From assembly GCA_029887765.1 (NCBI GenBank), contig JARXPF010000001.1:128488-192487 (forward strand): 64,000 nt of DNA, read 5' to 3'. The notes beneath the pieces were generated by a model. That model saw only the letters and a list, made by a program, of their open reading frames with translations. It was not told where the DNA came from and ran no database searches. This DNA is from Candidatus Methanomethylicota archaeon (GTDB lineage: Archaea; Thermoproteota; Methanomethylicia; Methanomethylicales; Methanomethylicaceae). Of this stretch, positions 1 through 8,148 are shown piece by piece (the stretch's first letter is position 1; every line of letters starts with the position of its first letter). The position numbers and the translations under genes are program-made.

Positions 1-691
1 ATATCATTCCAGCTATTACAACATCTGTTTGAAGAAGATTTGCATATTTTATTATTAATCTTCCTAATCCTACTGGATCACCGCCTATCATTTCAGCAGC
101 AACAATACACATCCAACCTACTCCAAGTCCAACTCTCAATCCAGTCATAGTTTCTGGTAATGAACTAGGAAGTATAACTTTTGTAATAATCTGATTTTTA
201 GTTGCACCAAAAGTCTTTGCCATTTGAATAAGTGTTACAGATGTTCTCTTTACACCAGCTATAGTATTCAATAAAATTGGAAAAAATGCTCCAATCCATA
301 TTAAGAAAGCATATCTTGACATTCCTACAAGTAAAATTATGGATAAAGGTATCCAAGCTATTGGAGGTATAAAACGAATAGGCTCTATAATTGGAAGAGA
401 AAGCGATCTAATAATAGGAAAAATTCCAATAAGCAATCCTAAAGGTACTCCTGTTATTATTGCAATAAAGAATCCAATCATAACTCTTTCTAGACTTGCA
501 TAGATATGAATTATTAAAGTATATCCATCTATATCTCCAAATATTGCAATTCTAATTAGTGCATTTAAAACAGATAAAGGGCCAGGAAAATATGGATTTG
601 ATAAAAATTTAGCAAAAATTTCCCATATAATTAAAAATACTAATATTGAAATTGAGCTATAGAGAAAGGGATAAAAAGTTCTTTTATTCAA
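1..691 (-). CDS. ABC transporter permease, SsuC/TauC/NrtB family (cut by window edge)
   Basis: Inner-membrane permease of a nitrate/sulfonate/taurine-type ABC importer. The reading frame starts at a TTG at 691, two bases after the binding-protein stop, and runs off the left edge, so the C-terminus is missing. The first residues form a membrane segment (FLIIWEIFAKF). Near the edge is the cytoplasmic EAA-loop region that contacts the ATPase (SLPETMTGLRVGLGVGWM, then an Ala-Ala-Glu). The substrate cannot be read from the permease. The ATPase is presumably beyond position 1. The two genes are clearly one operon with the binding protein first. Confidence 0.85.
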   Translation of the reverse strand, partial: MNKRTFYPFLYSSISILVFLIIWEIFAKFLSNPYFPGPLSVLNALIRIAIFGDIDGYTLIIHIYASLERVMIGFFIAIITGVPLGLLIGIFPIIRSLSLPIIEPIRFIPPIAWIPLSIILLVGMSRYAFLIWIGAFFPILLNTIAGVKRTSVTLIQMAKTFGATKNQIITKVILPSSLPETMTGLRVGLGVGWMCIVAAEMIGGDPVGLGRLIIKYANLLQTDVVIAGMI

Positions 692-692
692 T

Positions 693-1661
693 TTAACTCC
701 CTTGTCTTACAAAATCTTTTATGAATACATCTATTTGATTTTTATCAATATTCTTAATTATTCCCAAAGATATCATTTCACTAAGAAATGTTTTAATACT
801 TTCAACATCTACAGTTTTTGTGAATTTTATTCTTGATAGTGCCATTTCTACTACTTGCTCAGGAAGTTTTGTTTTATTAATAGCAATATTTTTAGCAGCT
901 ATTGGATTATTCAATATAAAATCTATTGCAGTATTATGCACAGAAACAACTTTTGCAACCAAGTCTGGACGAGTATTATATATTTTTTCTGTTGTTACTA
1001 AAACACAACATTGATGATTTGGCATAATATCATGAGATGTTAGCAGAATTGAAGCATTATATTGATATATAGCTAAAGATGGATATGGCTCCCATCCAAT
1101 AAATCCATCTATTTCACCTCTACCATATTGTAATACTAAATCAGCAATTCTTCCAGGATACTTTGTTAATTCTATATTATTTTTATTAGCGTAAATTGTT
1201 AATAAAATATCTTGAATTGTTCCAGTACCTGGAGTTGCAATTTTCTTATTATTTAAATCGCTAATACTCTTTATAATATTTGGGTTTACTACAAGTGCAG
1301 ATCCTTCTACATTACCAGAACTTATTACTACAGGAAGATAAGGATTATTGGTTCCAATACCACTAGCTCTTGCAGTTAATGCTGGTGGTGTACCTACATA
1401 TGCGAAATCAAGCTCTCCTGCAACAAAATGTTGCATAAGTGTTGGGCCATTAACATACTCATATAGTTCTACTTCTAAACCTTTTTCTGCAAAATAATTA
1501 TTGGCTATAGCTACAAATAAAGCTAAATGATGCAAATCACCAGTGAGATAGCCAATTCTTATTTTTTCTTTTTCATGAAAAATAGAAGGTATTACATATA
1601 CACTAACTGAAATTATTAGTACTAAAAGGATAATTAATAATACAATTGTACTTTTTTTCAT
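693..1661 (-). CDS. ABC transporter substrate-binding protein, SsuA/NMT1-like
   Basis: Extracytoplasmic solute receptor for the adjacent permease. I choose the ATG at 1661 (MKKSTIVLL), preceded by GGGTGG, over a GTG four codons upstream. A single N-terminal hydrophobic helix (about residues 4-24) looks like a signal peptide or membrane anchor. The mature part opens with the family pattern IRIGYLTGDLHHLALFVA, followed by FAEKGLEVELYEY and an FVAGELDFAYVGTPPAL stretch typical of NrtA/SsuA/TauA proteins. Length, about 322 residues, is normal. The ligand could be a sulfonate, nitrate, a pyrimidine precursor or another small anion; the sequence does not decide. Confidence 0.85.
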   Translation of the reverse strand: MKKSTIVLLIILLVLIISVSVYVIPSIFHEKEKIRIGYLTGDLHHLALFVAIANNYFAEKGLEVELYEYVNGPTLMQHFVAGELDFAYVGTPPALTARASGIGTNNPYLPVVISSGNVEGSALVVNPNIIKSISDLNNKKIATPGTGTIQDILLTIYANKNNIELTKYPGRIADLVLQYGRGEIDGFIGWEPYPSLAIYQYNASILLTSHDIMPNHQCCVLVTTEKIYNTRPDLVAKVVSVHNTAIDFILNNPIAAKNIAINKTKLPEQVVEMALSRIKFTKTVDVESIKTFLSEMISLGIIKNIDKNQIDVFIKDFVRQGS

Positions 1662-1676
1662 AAAAAATTCCACCCT

Positions 1677-1686
1677 TATTTATATA
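1677..1686 (-). promoter_or_regulatory. TATA box of the ABC importer operon
   Basis: On the minus strand this reads TATATAAATA, centred about 20 bases before the ATG at 1661. The spacing implies a very short or absent leader, as is common in archaea. The GGGTGG ribosome-binding site lies between the box and the ATG. Confidence 0.5.
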
Positions 1687-1728
1687 CAAAAATACTATTA
1701 TTTATATATTTCTATACAATGAAGAAAT

Positions 1729-2349
1729 TTATAGAAGTAAGGAAATTGCAGCTGCAAAAGTCCCTAATTCTGCTAATTTTATATTTTCAGCAAAACCTAC
1801 AAAAATTAAATCTCCATTTTTTAATTCAAAAGATTTACTTAATAGACTACTAATTTCAGGGTAATCTTTAGAAATATCATCATAAACTAATGGAAGTGAT
1901 ATTTTAAGATCTTTATAAGAGAAAATTAACATGCCATCAGCACCATTTTTTACAGCTATATCTCTTAATTTTGTAATATTAATTTCAGTTGTAGGTCTTA
2001 CATGTATTGCCCAAGCTGAAGAACTTATACCTAAAGGTTTTAAATCTATTTCTTTTTCAGCTATTATAATCTCTCTAATTTTTTTTACAAAATCTAGACC
2101 AAGTTCTGTTAAATAACATCCTCCTACAGGATCAATTGATATCAAACCTTTTTCAGAAAGACGTTTTATTATAGTTCTAACAGAGCCTTCTCCAAGATTT
2201 AAAGCTCTTGATAAAGATTGACGACCCATACTTTCTGATTCTAATATTAAAAGTGTTTTTATTAAGTGGACTAAAGAGAAAGCAGGAGAAGGGCCTTTAG
2301 GTATTATAGGCTGTATAAATTCTTTAAATAAAGATTTTAGTATTGACAA
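1729..2349 (-). CDS. Winged-helix regulator with C-terminal DUF4443-like domain
   Basis: Probable DNA-binding regulator of 206 residues. Residues about 25-85 form a winged helix: helices around LIKTLLILESESMGRQSLSR, then LGEGSVRTIIKRLSEKGLI and a GGCYLTELG wing. The C-terminal half (about 95-206) is a separate alpha/beta domain resembling archaeal DUF4443 and may bind a ligand. The start is TTG at 2349 with GAGGTG seven bases upstream. It is divergent from the gene at 2411 and only about 70 bp from the ABC binding protein, so it may control one of these. The ligand is unknown. Confidence 0.7.
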   Translation of the reverse strand: MSILKSLFKEFIQPIIPKGPSPAFSLVHLIKTLLILESESMGRQSLSRALNLGEGSVRTIIKRLSEKGLISIDPVGGCYLTELGLDFVKKIREIIIAEKEIDLKPLGISSSAWAIHVRPTTEINITKLRDIAVKNGADGMLIFSYKDLKISLPLVYDDISKDYPEISSLLSKSFELKNGDLIFVGFAENIKLAELGTFAAAISLLL

Positions 2350-2410
2350 TTGTACACCTCAAAATAGATCTAGAAAAATAGTTATAAAAGTATTAATTTT
2401 ATAATAAATT

Positions 2411-2905
2411 ATGGAAGAAATTCTTGTAGATAAAGGACTCTCTGGTTTAAGTAGATGTTTTAGAAAAGCAATAACTGAAAGTAATAAAACAGGAAAATTA
2501 TTATTTGTTGGGTCTCCTTTTACATGTTTACCATTTGCTGAATTTTTAACATATAGTATAAGAGATTTGCCAATAAAAACATATTTTTCACCAAATGGAG
2601 ATTTAGATAAAATTATTGAAATTATAGCAAAAGAAGGAATTGGATATACAATAGGAAAAATTGAAGGAATAAAGGATTTTGAAATTGTAGTATTATTAGG
2701 TGGACTTGCTATGCCAAAATCTCAAGTTGATCCTATTTTATTAAAAGAAAAATTAGAAAAAGTGAGTAAACTTGATTATGTCATAGGAGTATGTTTTCAA
2801 GGAGTTATGAATAGACCAGAATGGATTGACACATTTAAGTTTAAATACTTTATAGACTCTGATATTTCACGTGTTTCATTATTTAAAGTGAGAAAAAATG
2901 ATTAA
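2411..2905 (+). CDS. Conserved archaeal protein, DUF2124-like
   Basis: A 164-residue soluble protein that I associate, with limited confidence, with archaeal DUF2124. Visible features are an alpha/beta pattern with a glycine-containing strand-loop (LLFVGSPFTCLPFAEFL), a FEIVVLLGGLAMPKSQVDP strand-loop, and a late YVIGVCFQG strand. There are no membrane segments and no obvious catalytic motif. Its stop overlaps the ATG of the following hexapeptide-repeat gene by eight bases, so the two are probably translated together. Confidence 0.5.
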   Translation: MEEILVDKGLSGLSRCFRKAITESNKTGKLLFVGSPFTCLPFAEFLTYSIRDLPIKTYFSPNGDLDKIIEIIAKEGIGYTIGKIEGIKDFEIVVLLGGLAMPKSQVDPILLKEKLEKVSKLDYVIGVCFQGVMNRPEWIDTFKFKYFIDSDISRVSLFKVRKND

Positions 2906-3407
2906 GGAGTGGAGTGGAAAAAAACCATTAATTAATCCTTCAGTATTTATTCATGAAACAGCTTTAGTAATAGGAGAAGTAATAATTGAAGAAGGAACAA
3001 ACATTTGGCCTTTTGCAGTATTAAGAGGTGATATAGAAAGAATCGTAATTGGTAAAAATGTAAGTATACAAGATGGTGCTATAATTCATACAGATTATGG
3101 TTTTCCAACAATTATAGGAGATAATTGTATAATAGCACATAGATGTGTAATACATGGTTGTAAAATAGGAAACAATTCTTTAATTGGAATAGGAGCTATT
3201 ATATTAAATGGAGCAGAAATAGGAGATAATTGTATAATAGCAGCAGGTGCACTTGTTCCAGAAGGAAGGAAAATACCAAATAATAGTGTAGCCATGGGAG
3301 TGCCAGCAAAAATTGTAAGAGAACTTAGTAAAGAAGATGAGGATAGAATCATAAGAACATTAGAAGATTATAAAAAATTAGTAAAACATTATCAAAGCTC
3401 TTTATAA
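2898..3407 (+). CDS. Gamma-carbonic-anhydrase-like hexapeptide-repeat protein
   Basis: Left-handed beta-helix protein of the gamma carbonic anhydrase / PaaY / YrdA group. Hexapeptide repeats run from about residue 10 to 140 (for example VIGEVIIEEGTNIWPFAVLR, then IGDNCIIAHRCVIHGCKIG, then IGDNCIIAAGALVPEG). Candidate metal-ligand histidines occur in IHTDYG, IAHRC and VIHGC, matching the three-His zinc site of the family. A C-terminal helix (about 146-169) is also typical. Real carbonic anhydrase activity is not guaranteed, because many homologues are of unknown function. It overlaps the upstream gene and converges with a small membrane protein. Confidence 0.85.
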   Translation: MIKEWSGKKPLINPSVFIHETALVIGEVIIEEGTNIWPFAVLRGDIERIVIGKNVSIQDGAIIHTDYGFPTIIGDNCIIAHRCVIHGCKIGNNSLIGIGAIILNGAEIGDNCIIAAGALVPEGRKIPNNSVAMGVPAKIVRELSKEDEDRIIRTLEDYKKLVKHYQSSL

Positions 3408-3577
3408 ATACCAAATTTTTCTAAAAGTAAATAAAGGATAATACCAAATATAAAAGGAGTAATAGAAAATAAAGCTGCATTATTAGTTGAGTTTTTAAAA
3501 ATATAATAGAGAAAAGTGGGTGAAAATATTAAAAGCATAGAAATACAAGAAATGATTATTAATAATAATTTATTCAA
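3392..3577 (-). CDS. Small two-helix membrane protein, unknown function
   Basis: A 61-residue protein with two hydrophobic stretches (about residues 3-27 and 36-53, the second around FIFGIILYLLLEKFG). No family is recognised. It lies two bases downstream of the 137-residue orphan on the same strand, so the pair is likely one transcript. Its end overlaps the end of the gamma-CA-like gene by 16 bp. Confidence 0.5.
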   Translation of the reverse strand: MNKLLLIIISCISMLLIFSPTFLYYIFKNSTNNAALFSITPFIFGIILYLLLEKFGIYKEL

Positions 3578-3579
3578 TA

Positions 3580-3993
3580 TTATTTCACCTGTTTAAGTAT
3601 TTTTAATTCTTTAATTTTTAAAAGTTTATCTTTTATTAAACATAATGGAGATTCTTGAAGATTTTGGAAACCAATTATCATACATTTATCAGGATATAAG
3701 TGTATATATCTATCTAAATCAAATCTTAATATTACTTCTTTTGGAAATATTACAATTTTAAAAGGAATTTTATTTTCTATGAGAATTTTTGAACTTTCAA
3801 TGATTATTTCTTTATGATTTTCTAAAATTTTCTTCTTAGTTACTTTTTTAATTCCTTTTATTTCCTCTTTACTCAAGCTTATCTTAGAAATTCCTTTAAG
3901 TTCATTAAGAATAGGAGTGTCTTTTTCAAAAACTATTTCAAATCCTTTTCCATTGTCAACATATTCTTTTATTAATTCAATTATTCCCTCCAT
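3580..3993 (-). CDS. Hypothetical protein, 137 aa
   Basis: Not recognised. The protein is lysine- and glutamate-rich, with an amphipathic N-terminus, a charged helix (SKEEIKGIKKVTKKKILENH), and a C-terminal half of alternating strands (IPFKIVIFPKEVILRFDLD) that looks like a small alpha/beta fold. There is no signal peptide or cysteine cluster. A GGTGAG-like site (reverse complement of ctcacc) precedes the ATG. It is followed by the 61-residue membrane protein and stands divergent to the por operon. Confidence 0.5.
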   Translation of the reverse strand: MEGIIELIKEYVDNGKGFEIVFEKDTPILNELKGISKISLSKEEIKGIKKVTKKKILENHKEIIIESSKILIENKIPFKIVIFPKEVILRFDLDRYIHLYPDKCMIIGFQNLQESPLCLIKDKLLKIKELKILKQVK

Positions 3994-4040
3994 AATCTCA
4001 CCTTAAAAATTTCTCAATATTTTATCATAAACTTAAAAGG

Positions 4041-4053
4041 TATTTTTAAATAT
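4041..4053 (+). promoter_or_regulatory. TATA-like box upstream of porGDAB
   Basis: TATTTTTAAATAT preceded by an A-rich/G stretch (cttaaaagg) that could serve as a BRE. It lies about 50 bases before the porG ATG, so the leader would be about 25 bases and would carry the GGTG site at 4089-4092. Confidence 0.4.
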
Positions 4054-4098
4054 TGCATTTTCTATAGAAAGATATTCATTATTCTTATGGTGTGAAAT

Positions 4099-4656
4099 AT
4101 GTTGGAGATCAGATGGCATGGAAGAGGAGGACAAGGAGTAGTCACTGCTGCAGAAATTTTAGCTACTGCTGTAATAAATGAAGGAAAATATGCACAAGCA
4201 TTTGCAGCTTTTGGCCCTGAAAGAAGAGGAGCACCAGTACTTGCTTTTACAAGAATTAATGATAGTGAGATTCTTTTAAGAACACAAATTTATGAGCCAG
4301 ATATTGTAGTAGTATTAGATCAAAGCTTATTTAATGATAGTGAAATTGGAAAAGGATTGAAAAAAGGAGGAATAGCTGTAGTTAATTCTTCAAAGAATTC
4401 AGAAGAAATATTTACTTTATTTCCAAATGCAAGTAAAATAGCCATAGTTGATGCTACTAATATTGCAATAGAGATATTGGGAGTGGCTGTTACAAATACT
4501 TCAATATTAGGAGCTTTAGTAAGAGCTACGAATATAGTTAAAATAGAAAGTATTGAAAAAGTTTTGAAAGAAAGATTCAAAGGAAGTGTTGCAGAGAAAA
4601 ATATTAAAGCAGTAAGAGAGTCTTTCAATCAAACTTTAATTTATAATAGAGGATGA
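4099..4656 (+). CDS. porG: Pyruvate:ferredoxin oxidoreductase, gamma subunit
   Basis: Gamma subunit of the four-subunit archaeal 2-oxoacid:ferredoxin oxidoreductase, which oxidatively decarboxylates pyruvate to acetyl-CoA, CO2 and reduced ferredoxin. It begins with the family signature IRWHGRGGQGVVTAAEIL, followed by a FGPERRGAPV motif and DIVVVLDQSLF. Length (185) is normal. It is the first gene of the order gamma-delta-alpha-beta, all on the plus strand with gaps of 2-6 bases. Substrate class is inferred from the alpha subunit and gene order. Confidence 0.93.
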   Translation: MLEIRWHGRGGQGVVTAAEILATAVINEGKYAQAFAAFGPERRGAPVLAFTRINDSEILLRTQIYEPDIVVVLDQSLFNDSEIGKGLKKGGIAVVNSSKNSEEIFTLFPNASKIAIVDATNIAIEILGVAVTNTSILGALVRATNIVKIESIEKVLKERFKGSVAEKNIKAVRESFNQTLIYNRG

Positions 4657-4662
4657 TTTCTC

Positions 4663-4935
4663 ATGAAGAATTGGAAAGAATTACCAATAGGCGCTATGAT
4701 AATTGAGCCAGGTAATTCAATAGAATATAATGTTAGTCAATGGAGAGTTTTTAGACCATATTTAGATAAAGATAAATGTACTAAATGTGGATTATGTTGG
4801 ATATATTGCCCTGAAGGGGCTATTGTTAAAAAAGATGATGGAACTTATGAAATAAATCTATTATTTTGTAAAGGTTGTGGAATTTGTCAAAGAAGTTGTA
4901 ATGTAAAGGCTATAACAATGGTAAAGGAGGAATAA
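4663..4935 (+). CDS. porD: Pyruvate:ferredoxin oxidoreductase, delta (2x[4Fe-4S]) subunit
   Basis: Ferredoxin-like subunit that wires the beta-subunit cluster to external ferredoxin. It has two clusters of cysteines: CTKCGLCWIYCPEGAI and CKGCGICQRSCNVKAI, each CxxCxxCxxxC. The second has Asn-Val where CP is usual, but all eight cysteines are present. Its 90 residues match the family. It sits between porG and porA. Confidence 0.93.
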   Translation: MKNWKELPIGAMIIEPGNSIEYNVSQWRVFRPYLDKDKCTKCGLCWIYCPEGAIVKKDDGTYEINLLFCKGCGICQRSCNVKAITMVKEE

Positions 4936-4937
4936 TA

Positions 4938-6104
4938 ATGAAAAGATTAGCTTTAAGTGGAAATCATGCAGTTGCTTATGCTGTAAAAATGGCAGATGTA
5001 GATGTAATAGCAGCTTATCCTATAACACCACAAACACCAATTGTAGAAAAACTTTCAGAATTTGTAGCAGATGGTCTTTTAGATGCTGAATATATAAATG
5101 TAGAATCTGAACATTCTGCTATAAGTGCATGTATTGGAGCATCATTAACTGGTGCAAGAACATTTACTGCAACTTCATCACAAGGTCTTGCATATATGCA
5201 TGAAGTATTATTCATGGCTTCATCACTTAGAACTTCAATTGTAATGGCAAATGTAAACAGAGCTCTTTCTCATCCATTGAATATTTGGAATGATCATTCA
5301 GATGCTATGGCAGAAAGAGATGTAGGATGGATACAATTTTGGGTGAATTCTGTTCAAGAGGCATTTGATACTACTATTCAAGCATTTAAAATTGCTGAAG
5401 AAGTGTTATTACCAGTAATGATAAATTTAGATGGTTTTATATTAAGTCATGTATATGAAGCTTTAATTTTACCAAATGAAGAATTAGTAAAAGAGTTTAT
5501 TCCTCCAAAGATTTTATTCAATAGAGTTTCTCCTAAACTTTCATATACAATAGGGGTTGTTGGACCGCCAGAATATTATTATGAAATGAAGTATCAAACA
5601 TTAGATGCTGTTGAAAGAAGTAGGAATAACATAAATGAAGTAAATAGAGAATTTGAAGAAATATTTGGAAGAAAATATGGAAATATTCATAAATATATGA
5701 TGGATGATGCTGAATATGCATTAATTACCATGGGTGCTGTAACTGGTACTGCGATTATGGTTGCTAATTCTCTTAGAAAAGAAGGAGAGAAAGTTGGTGT
5801 AATTTCTATTAGATGTTTTCGTCCATTTCCAAAAGAAGAAATTGTAAAAGCATTAAGTGAAGTGAAGAGTATAGGAGTTTTAGATAGAGCTTTGACACCG
5901 GGAGGGATTGGTCATCCATTATTTACAGAAATAGCTGCAACGCTATATAGCTCATCAAAAAATATTCCACTACAAAGTTTTGTTGCAGGATTAGGAGGAA
6001 GAGATATTAGTATTGATGATTTTAAGCTTATGTTTAAAATAATAAAAGAAGCAAAATTGTTAGGAAAAACTAAACCATGTATATATATAGGATTAAGGGA
6101 GTGA
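4938..6104 (+). CDS. porA: Pyruvate:ferredoxin oxidoreductase, alpha subunit
   Basis: Carries the pyrimidine-binding domain for thiamine diphosphate and the transketolase C-terminal-type domain. Motifs: AYPITPQTPIVEKLSEF at the start, the ESEHSAISACIGASLTGART segment, and the TATSSQGLAYMHE signature of PorA. The C-terminal domain begins around YALITMGAVTGTA. At 388 residues it is full length. Start ATG at 4938 follows GGAGGA. Together with porB it forms the active site. Pyruvate is the best guess for substrate, because 2-oxoglutarate enzymes usually differ in gene order and fusion. Confidence 0.92.
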   Translation: MKRLALSGNHAVAYAVKMADVDVIAAYPITPQTPIVEKLSEFVADGLLDAEYINVESEHSAISACIGASLTGARTFTATSSQGLAYMHEVLFMASSLRTSIVMANVNRALSHPLNIWNDHSDAMAERDVGWIQFWVNSVQEAFDTTIQAFKIAEEVLLPVMINLDGFILSHVYEALILPNEELVKEFIPPKILFNRVSPKLSYTIGVVGPPEYYYEMKYQTLDAVERSRNNINEVNREFEEIFGRKYGNIHKYMMDDAEYALITMGAVTGTAIMVANSLRKEGEKVGVISIRCFRPFPKEEIVKALSEVKSIGVLDRALTPGGIGHPLFTEIAATLYSSSKNIPLQSFVAGLGGRDISIDDFKLMFKIIKEAKLLGKTKPCIYIGLRE

Positions 6105-6108
6105 ATTT

Positions 6109-7020
6109 ATGTTTAAAACAATAAAGGATTTACCAAAAGAAGAATACTTAGCACCTGGCCATAGATTATGTGCAGGTTGTACTGTAGGAACTGCTGTAAG
6201 ACAAATATTAAAAGCGGCTGGGAATAACATTGTAGTAGTTACTGCAACAAGCTGTTTAGAAGTTGCCACATCTTATTTTCCACAAACTGCATGGAGAGTG
6301 CCTTGGGTACATTTAGGATTTGAAAACTCTGCAGCAGTTGCTTCAGGAATAGAGAGTGCTTTTAAAGTATTAAGAAGAAAAAGAAAAACTAATGAAAATC
6401 CACATGTAATTGTAATTAGTGGAGATGGAGGTACTTTTGATATTGGTTTACAATCATTAAGTGGCGCTCTTGAAAGAGGTCATGATTTACTCTACATATG
6501 CTATGATAATGAAGCATATATGAATACAGGAATACAAAGAAGTTCGGCAACCCCATATGCAGCAGCTACAACCACATCACCACCTGGGAAAAAATCCATA
6601 GGTAAAAAAACTCATAAAAAAGATTTAATAGGAATTGCTATAGCTCATGGTATACCATATGCTGCAACTGCTTCTCCATCATTTCCATTAGATTTAATGA
6701 ATAAAGTTAGAAAAGGATTAGATGTTGAAGGACCTGCTTTAATTCATGTATTAACTCCTTGTACAACTGGTTGGAGATTCGATCCAAGTATGGGAATTGA
6801 AATTGGTAAATTAGCAGTATTGACAGGCTTATGGCCATTATATGAAGTTGATAATGGTGTGATTAGATTAACACTTCAAGTACCAAGAAGAGAACCTGTG
6901 AAAAAATATTTAGAATTACAAGGAAGATTTAGACATTTAACTGAAGATGAAATAATAAAAATTCAAGAGATTGCTGATAAAAATGCTGAAAAATTTGGAC
7001 TTGGACCTATTAAAGAATAA
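6109..7020 (+). CDS. porB: Pyruvate:ferredoxin oxidoreductase, beta subunit
   Basis: Thiamine-diphosphate-binding subunit. The TPP/Mg motif is VISGDGGTFDIGLQSLSGAL followed by the YDNEAYMNTGIQRS stretch. The N-terminal LCAGC pair plus later cysteines (SCLEVATS, TPCTTGW) bind the proximal [4Fe-4S] cluster. Length is 303. Its last codons overlap the start of the signal peptidase gene in another frame. Confidence 0.93.
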   Translation: MFKTIKDLPKEEYLAPGHRLCAGCTVGTAVRQILKAAGNNIVVVTATSCLEVATSYFPQTAWRVPWVHLGFENSAAVASGIESAFKVLRRKRKTNENPHVIVISGDGGTFDIGLQSLSGALERGHDLLYICYDNEAYMNTGIQRSSATPYAAATTTSPPGKKSIGKKTHKKDLIGIAIAHGIPYAATASPSFPLDLMNKVRKGLDVEGPALIHVLTPCTTGWRFDPSMGIEIGKLAVLTGLWPLYEVDNGVIRLTLQVPRREPVKKYLELQGRFRHLTEDEIIKIQEIADKNAEKFGLGPIKE

Positions 7021-7549
7021 TAAAAATTGGATAGTTATACTCCTAATATTTATTTTAACCATTGGTATTCTTAGAATTTTCTCTGGTACTAATATGCCAA
7101 TTACTGTTGTAGCATCTAGTAGTATGGAACCAACTATACCTACTGGTTCAATAGTTTTCATTCAAAAAATTGAAGGTTCTAAAATAATAGTTGGAGATAA
7201 GCCTATAGGAGATATAATAGTTTATAAACTTCCTAATACAAAAGTTTATGATTTCTTTATTTTTACAATATACGATCCTCCACCAATACTTCATAGAGCT
7301 ATTAATAAAGTAGAAATTGATGGTAAGTATTATATATTAACAAAAGGAGATGCTAATTTCCTTCCAGATTTTAATCAAAACAATCCAAGATCATGGATTT
7401 CTGAAGATTTTGTAATAGGAAAGCTTGTATGGTATGTACCATATATAGGCTATCCACTTCTATGGCTTAGAAATCCACTCATTATAATTGGAATAGTATT
7501 ATTTATTATTATAATAATACTTCTTCCAGATAAAGAGCGAAAAGTATAA
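6983..7549 (+). CDS. Archaeal signal peptidase I (Sec11-type, S26B)
   Basis: Membrane serine protease that removes signal peptides. A first transmembrane segment (WIVILLIFILTIGILRIF) is followed by the nucleophile region VVASSSMEPTIPTGSIVF (Ser of SMEP). The general base is histidine rather than lysine (ILHRAINKV), as in ER and archaeal enzymes. The ILTKGDAN motif supplies the conserved Asp, and a C-terminal hydrophobic helix anchors it. I prefer the ATG at 6983 over the TTG at 6971. Either way the gene begins inside porB (38 bp or more overlap), implying coupled expression. Confidence 0.88.
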   Translation: MLKNLDLDLLKNNKNWIVILLIFILTIGILRIFSGTNMPITVVASSSMEPTIPTGSIVFIQKIEGSKIIVGDKPIGDIIVYKLPNTKVYDFFIFTIYDPPPILHRAINKVEIDGKYYILTKGDANFLPDFNQNNPRSWISEDFVIGKLVWYVPYIGYPLLWLRNPLIIIGIVLFIIIIILLPDKERKV

Positions 7550-7599
7550 AGATTTAAAAATTTTAATTTTCTTTAAAAATAATTTTGGAGCGAGTAATT

Positions 7600-8148
7600 G
7601 TGAAGCCTTCATTTAAGATTGAGAATGTTGTAGCATCTATTACGATTAATCAAACAATAGATTTAAATGTAATATCTGCAAATGTACCTGGTGTTGAGTA
7701 TAATCCTGAACAATTTCCAGGATTAATATATAGATTATCAAAACCAAGAACTGCTACTTTAATATTTTCTTCTGGAAAAATGGTATGTACTGGAGCCAAA
7801 TCTGAAAAAGAAGTACATAATGCAATAAGCAAGATTATTAAGAATTTAAAAGAAAGAAATATAGTAATTATAGGAGAACCTGAAATACAAATACAGAATA
7901 TTGTAGCATCTGCAAATTTAAATGCTGAAGTAAATTTAGAAAAAACAGCATATTTACTTGATAATGTAATGTATGAACCTGAACAATTTCCAGGATTAAT
8001 ATATAGAATGAGTGATCCAAAAGTTGTTCTTTTAATATTTTCTTCTGGAAAAATGGTATGTACTGGAGCTAAACATGAAGATGAAGTAAAGACTGCTGTT
8101 AATAAAATTTATCAAAAACTAAAGGAATTAGGAGTACTTTATGAATAA
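7600..8148 (+). CDS. tbp: TATA-box-binding protein
   Basis: General transcription factor. It consists of two direct repeats of about 90 residues, each holding the hallmark stretch: [15 protein letters not shown] with [12 protein letters not shown], and [15 protein letters not shown] with the same [12 protein letters not shown]. The GTG at 7600 gives a start ([13 protein letters not shown]) of normal length and has GGAG upstream. A TTG at 7585 would add five residues without a ribosome-binding site. There is no acidic C-terminal tail. An AT-rich stretch at 7551-7583 (gatttaaaaattttaatttt) is a likely promoter. Confidence 0.95.
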   Translation: MKPSFKIENVVASITINQTIDLNVISANVPGVEYNPEQFPGLIYRLSKPRTATLIFSSGKMVCTGAKSEKEVHNAISKIIKNLKERNIVIIGEPEIQIQNIVASANLNAEVNLEKTAYLLDNVMYEPEQFPGLIYRMSDPKVVLLIFSSGKMVCTGAKHEDEVKTAVNKIYQKLKELGVLYE

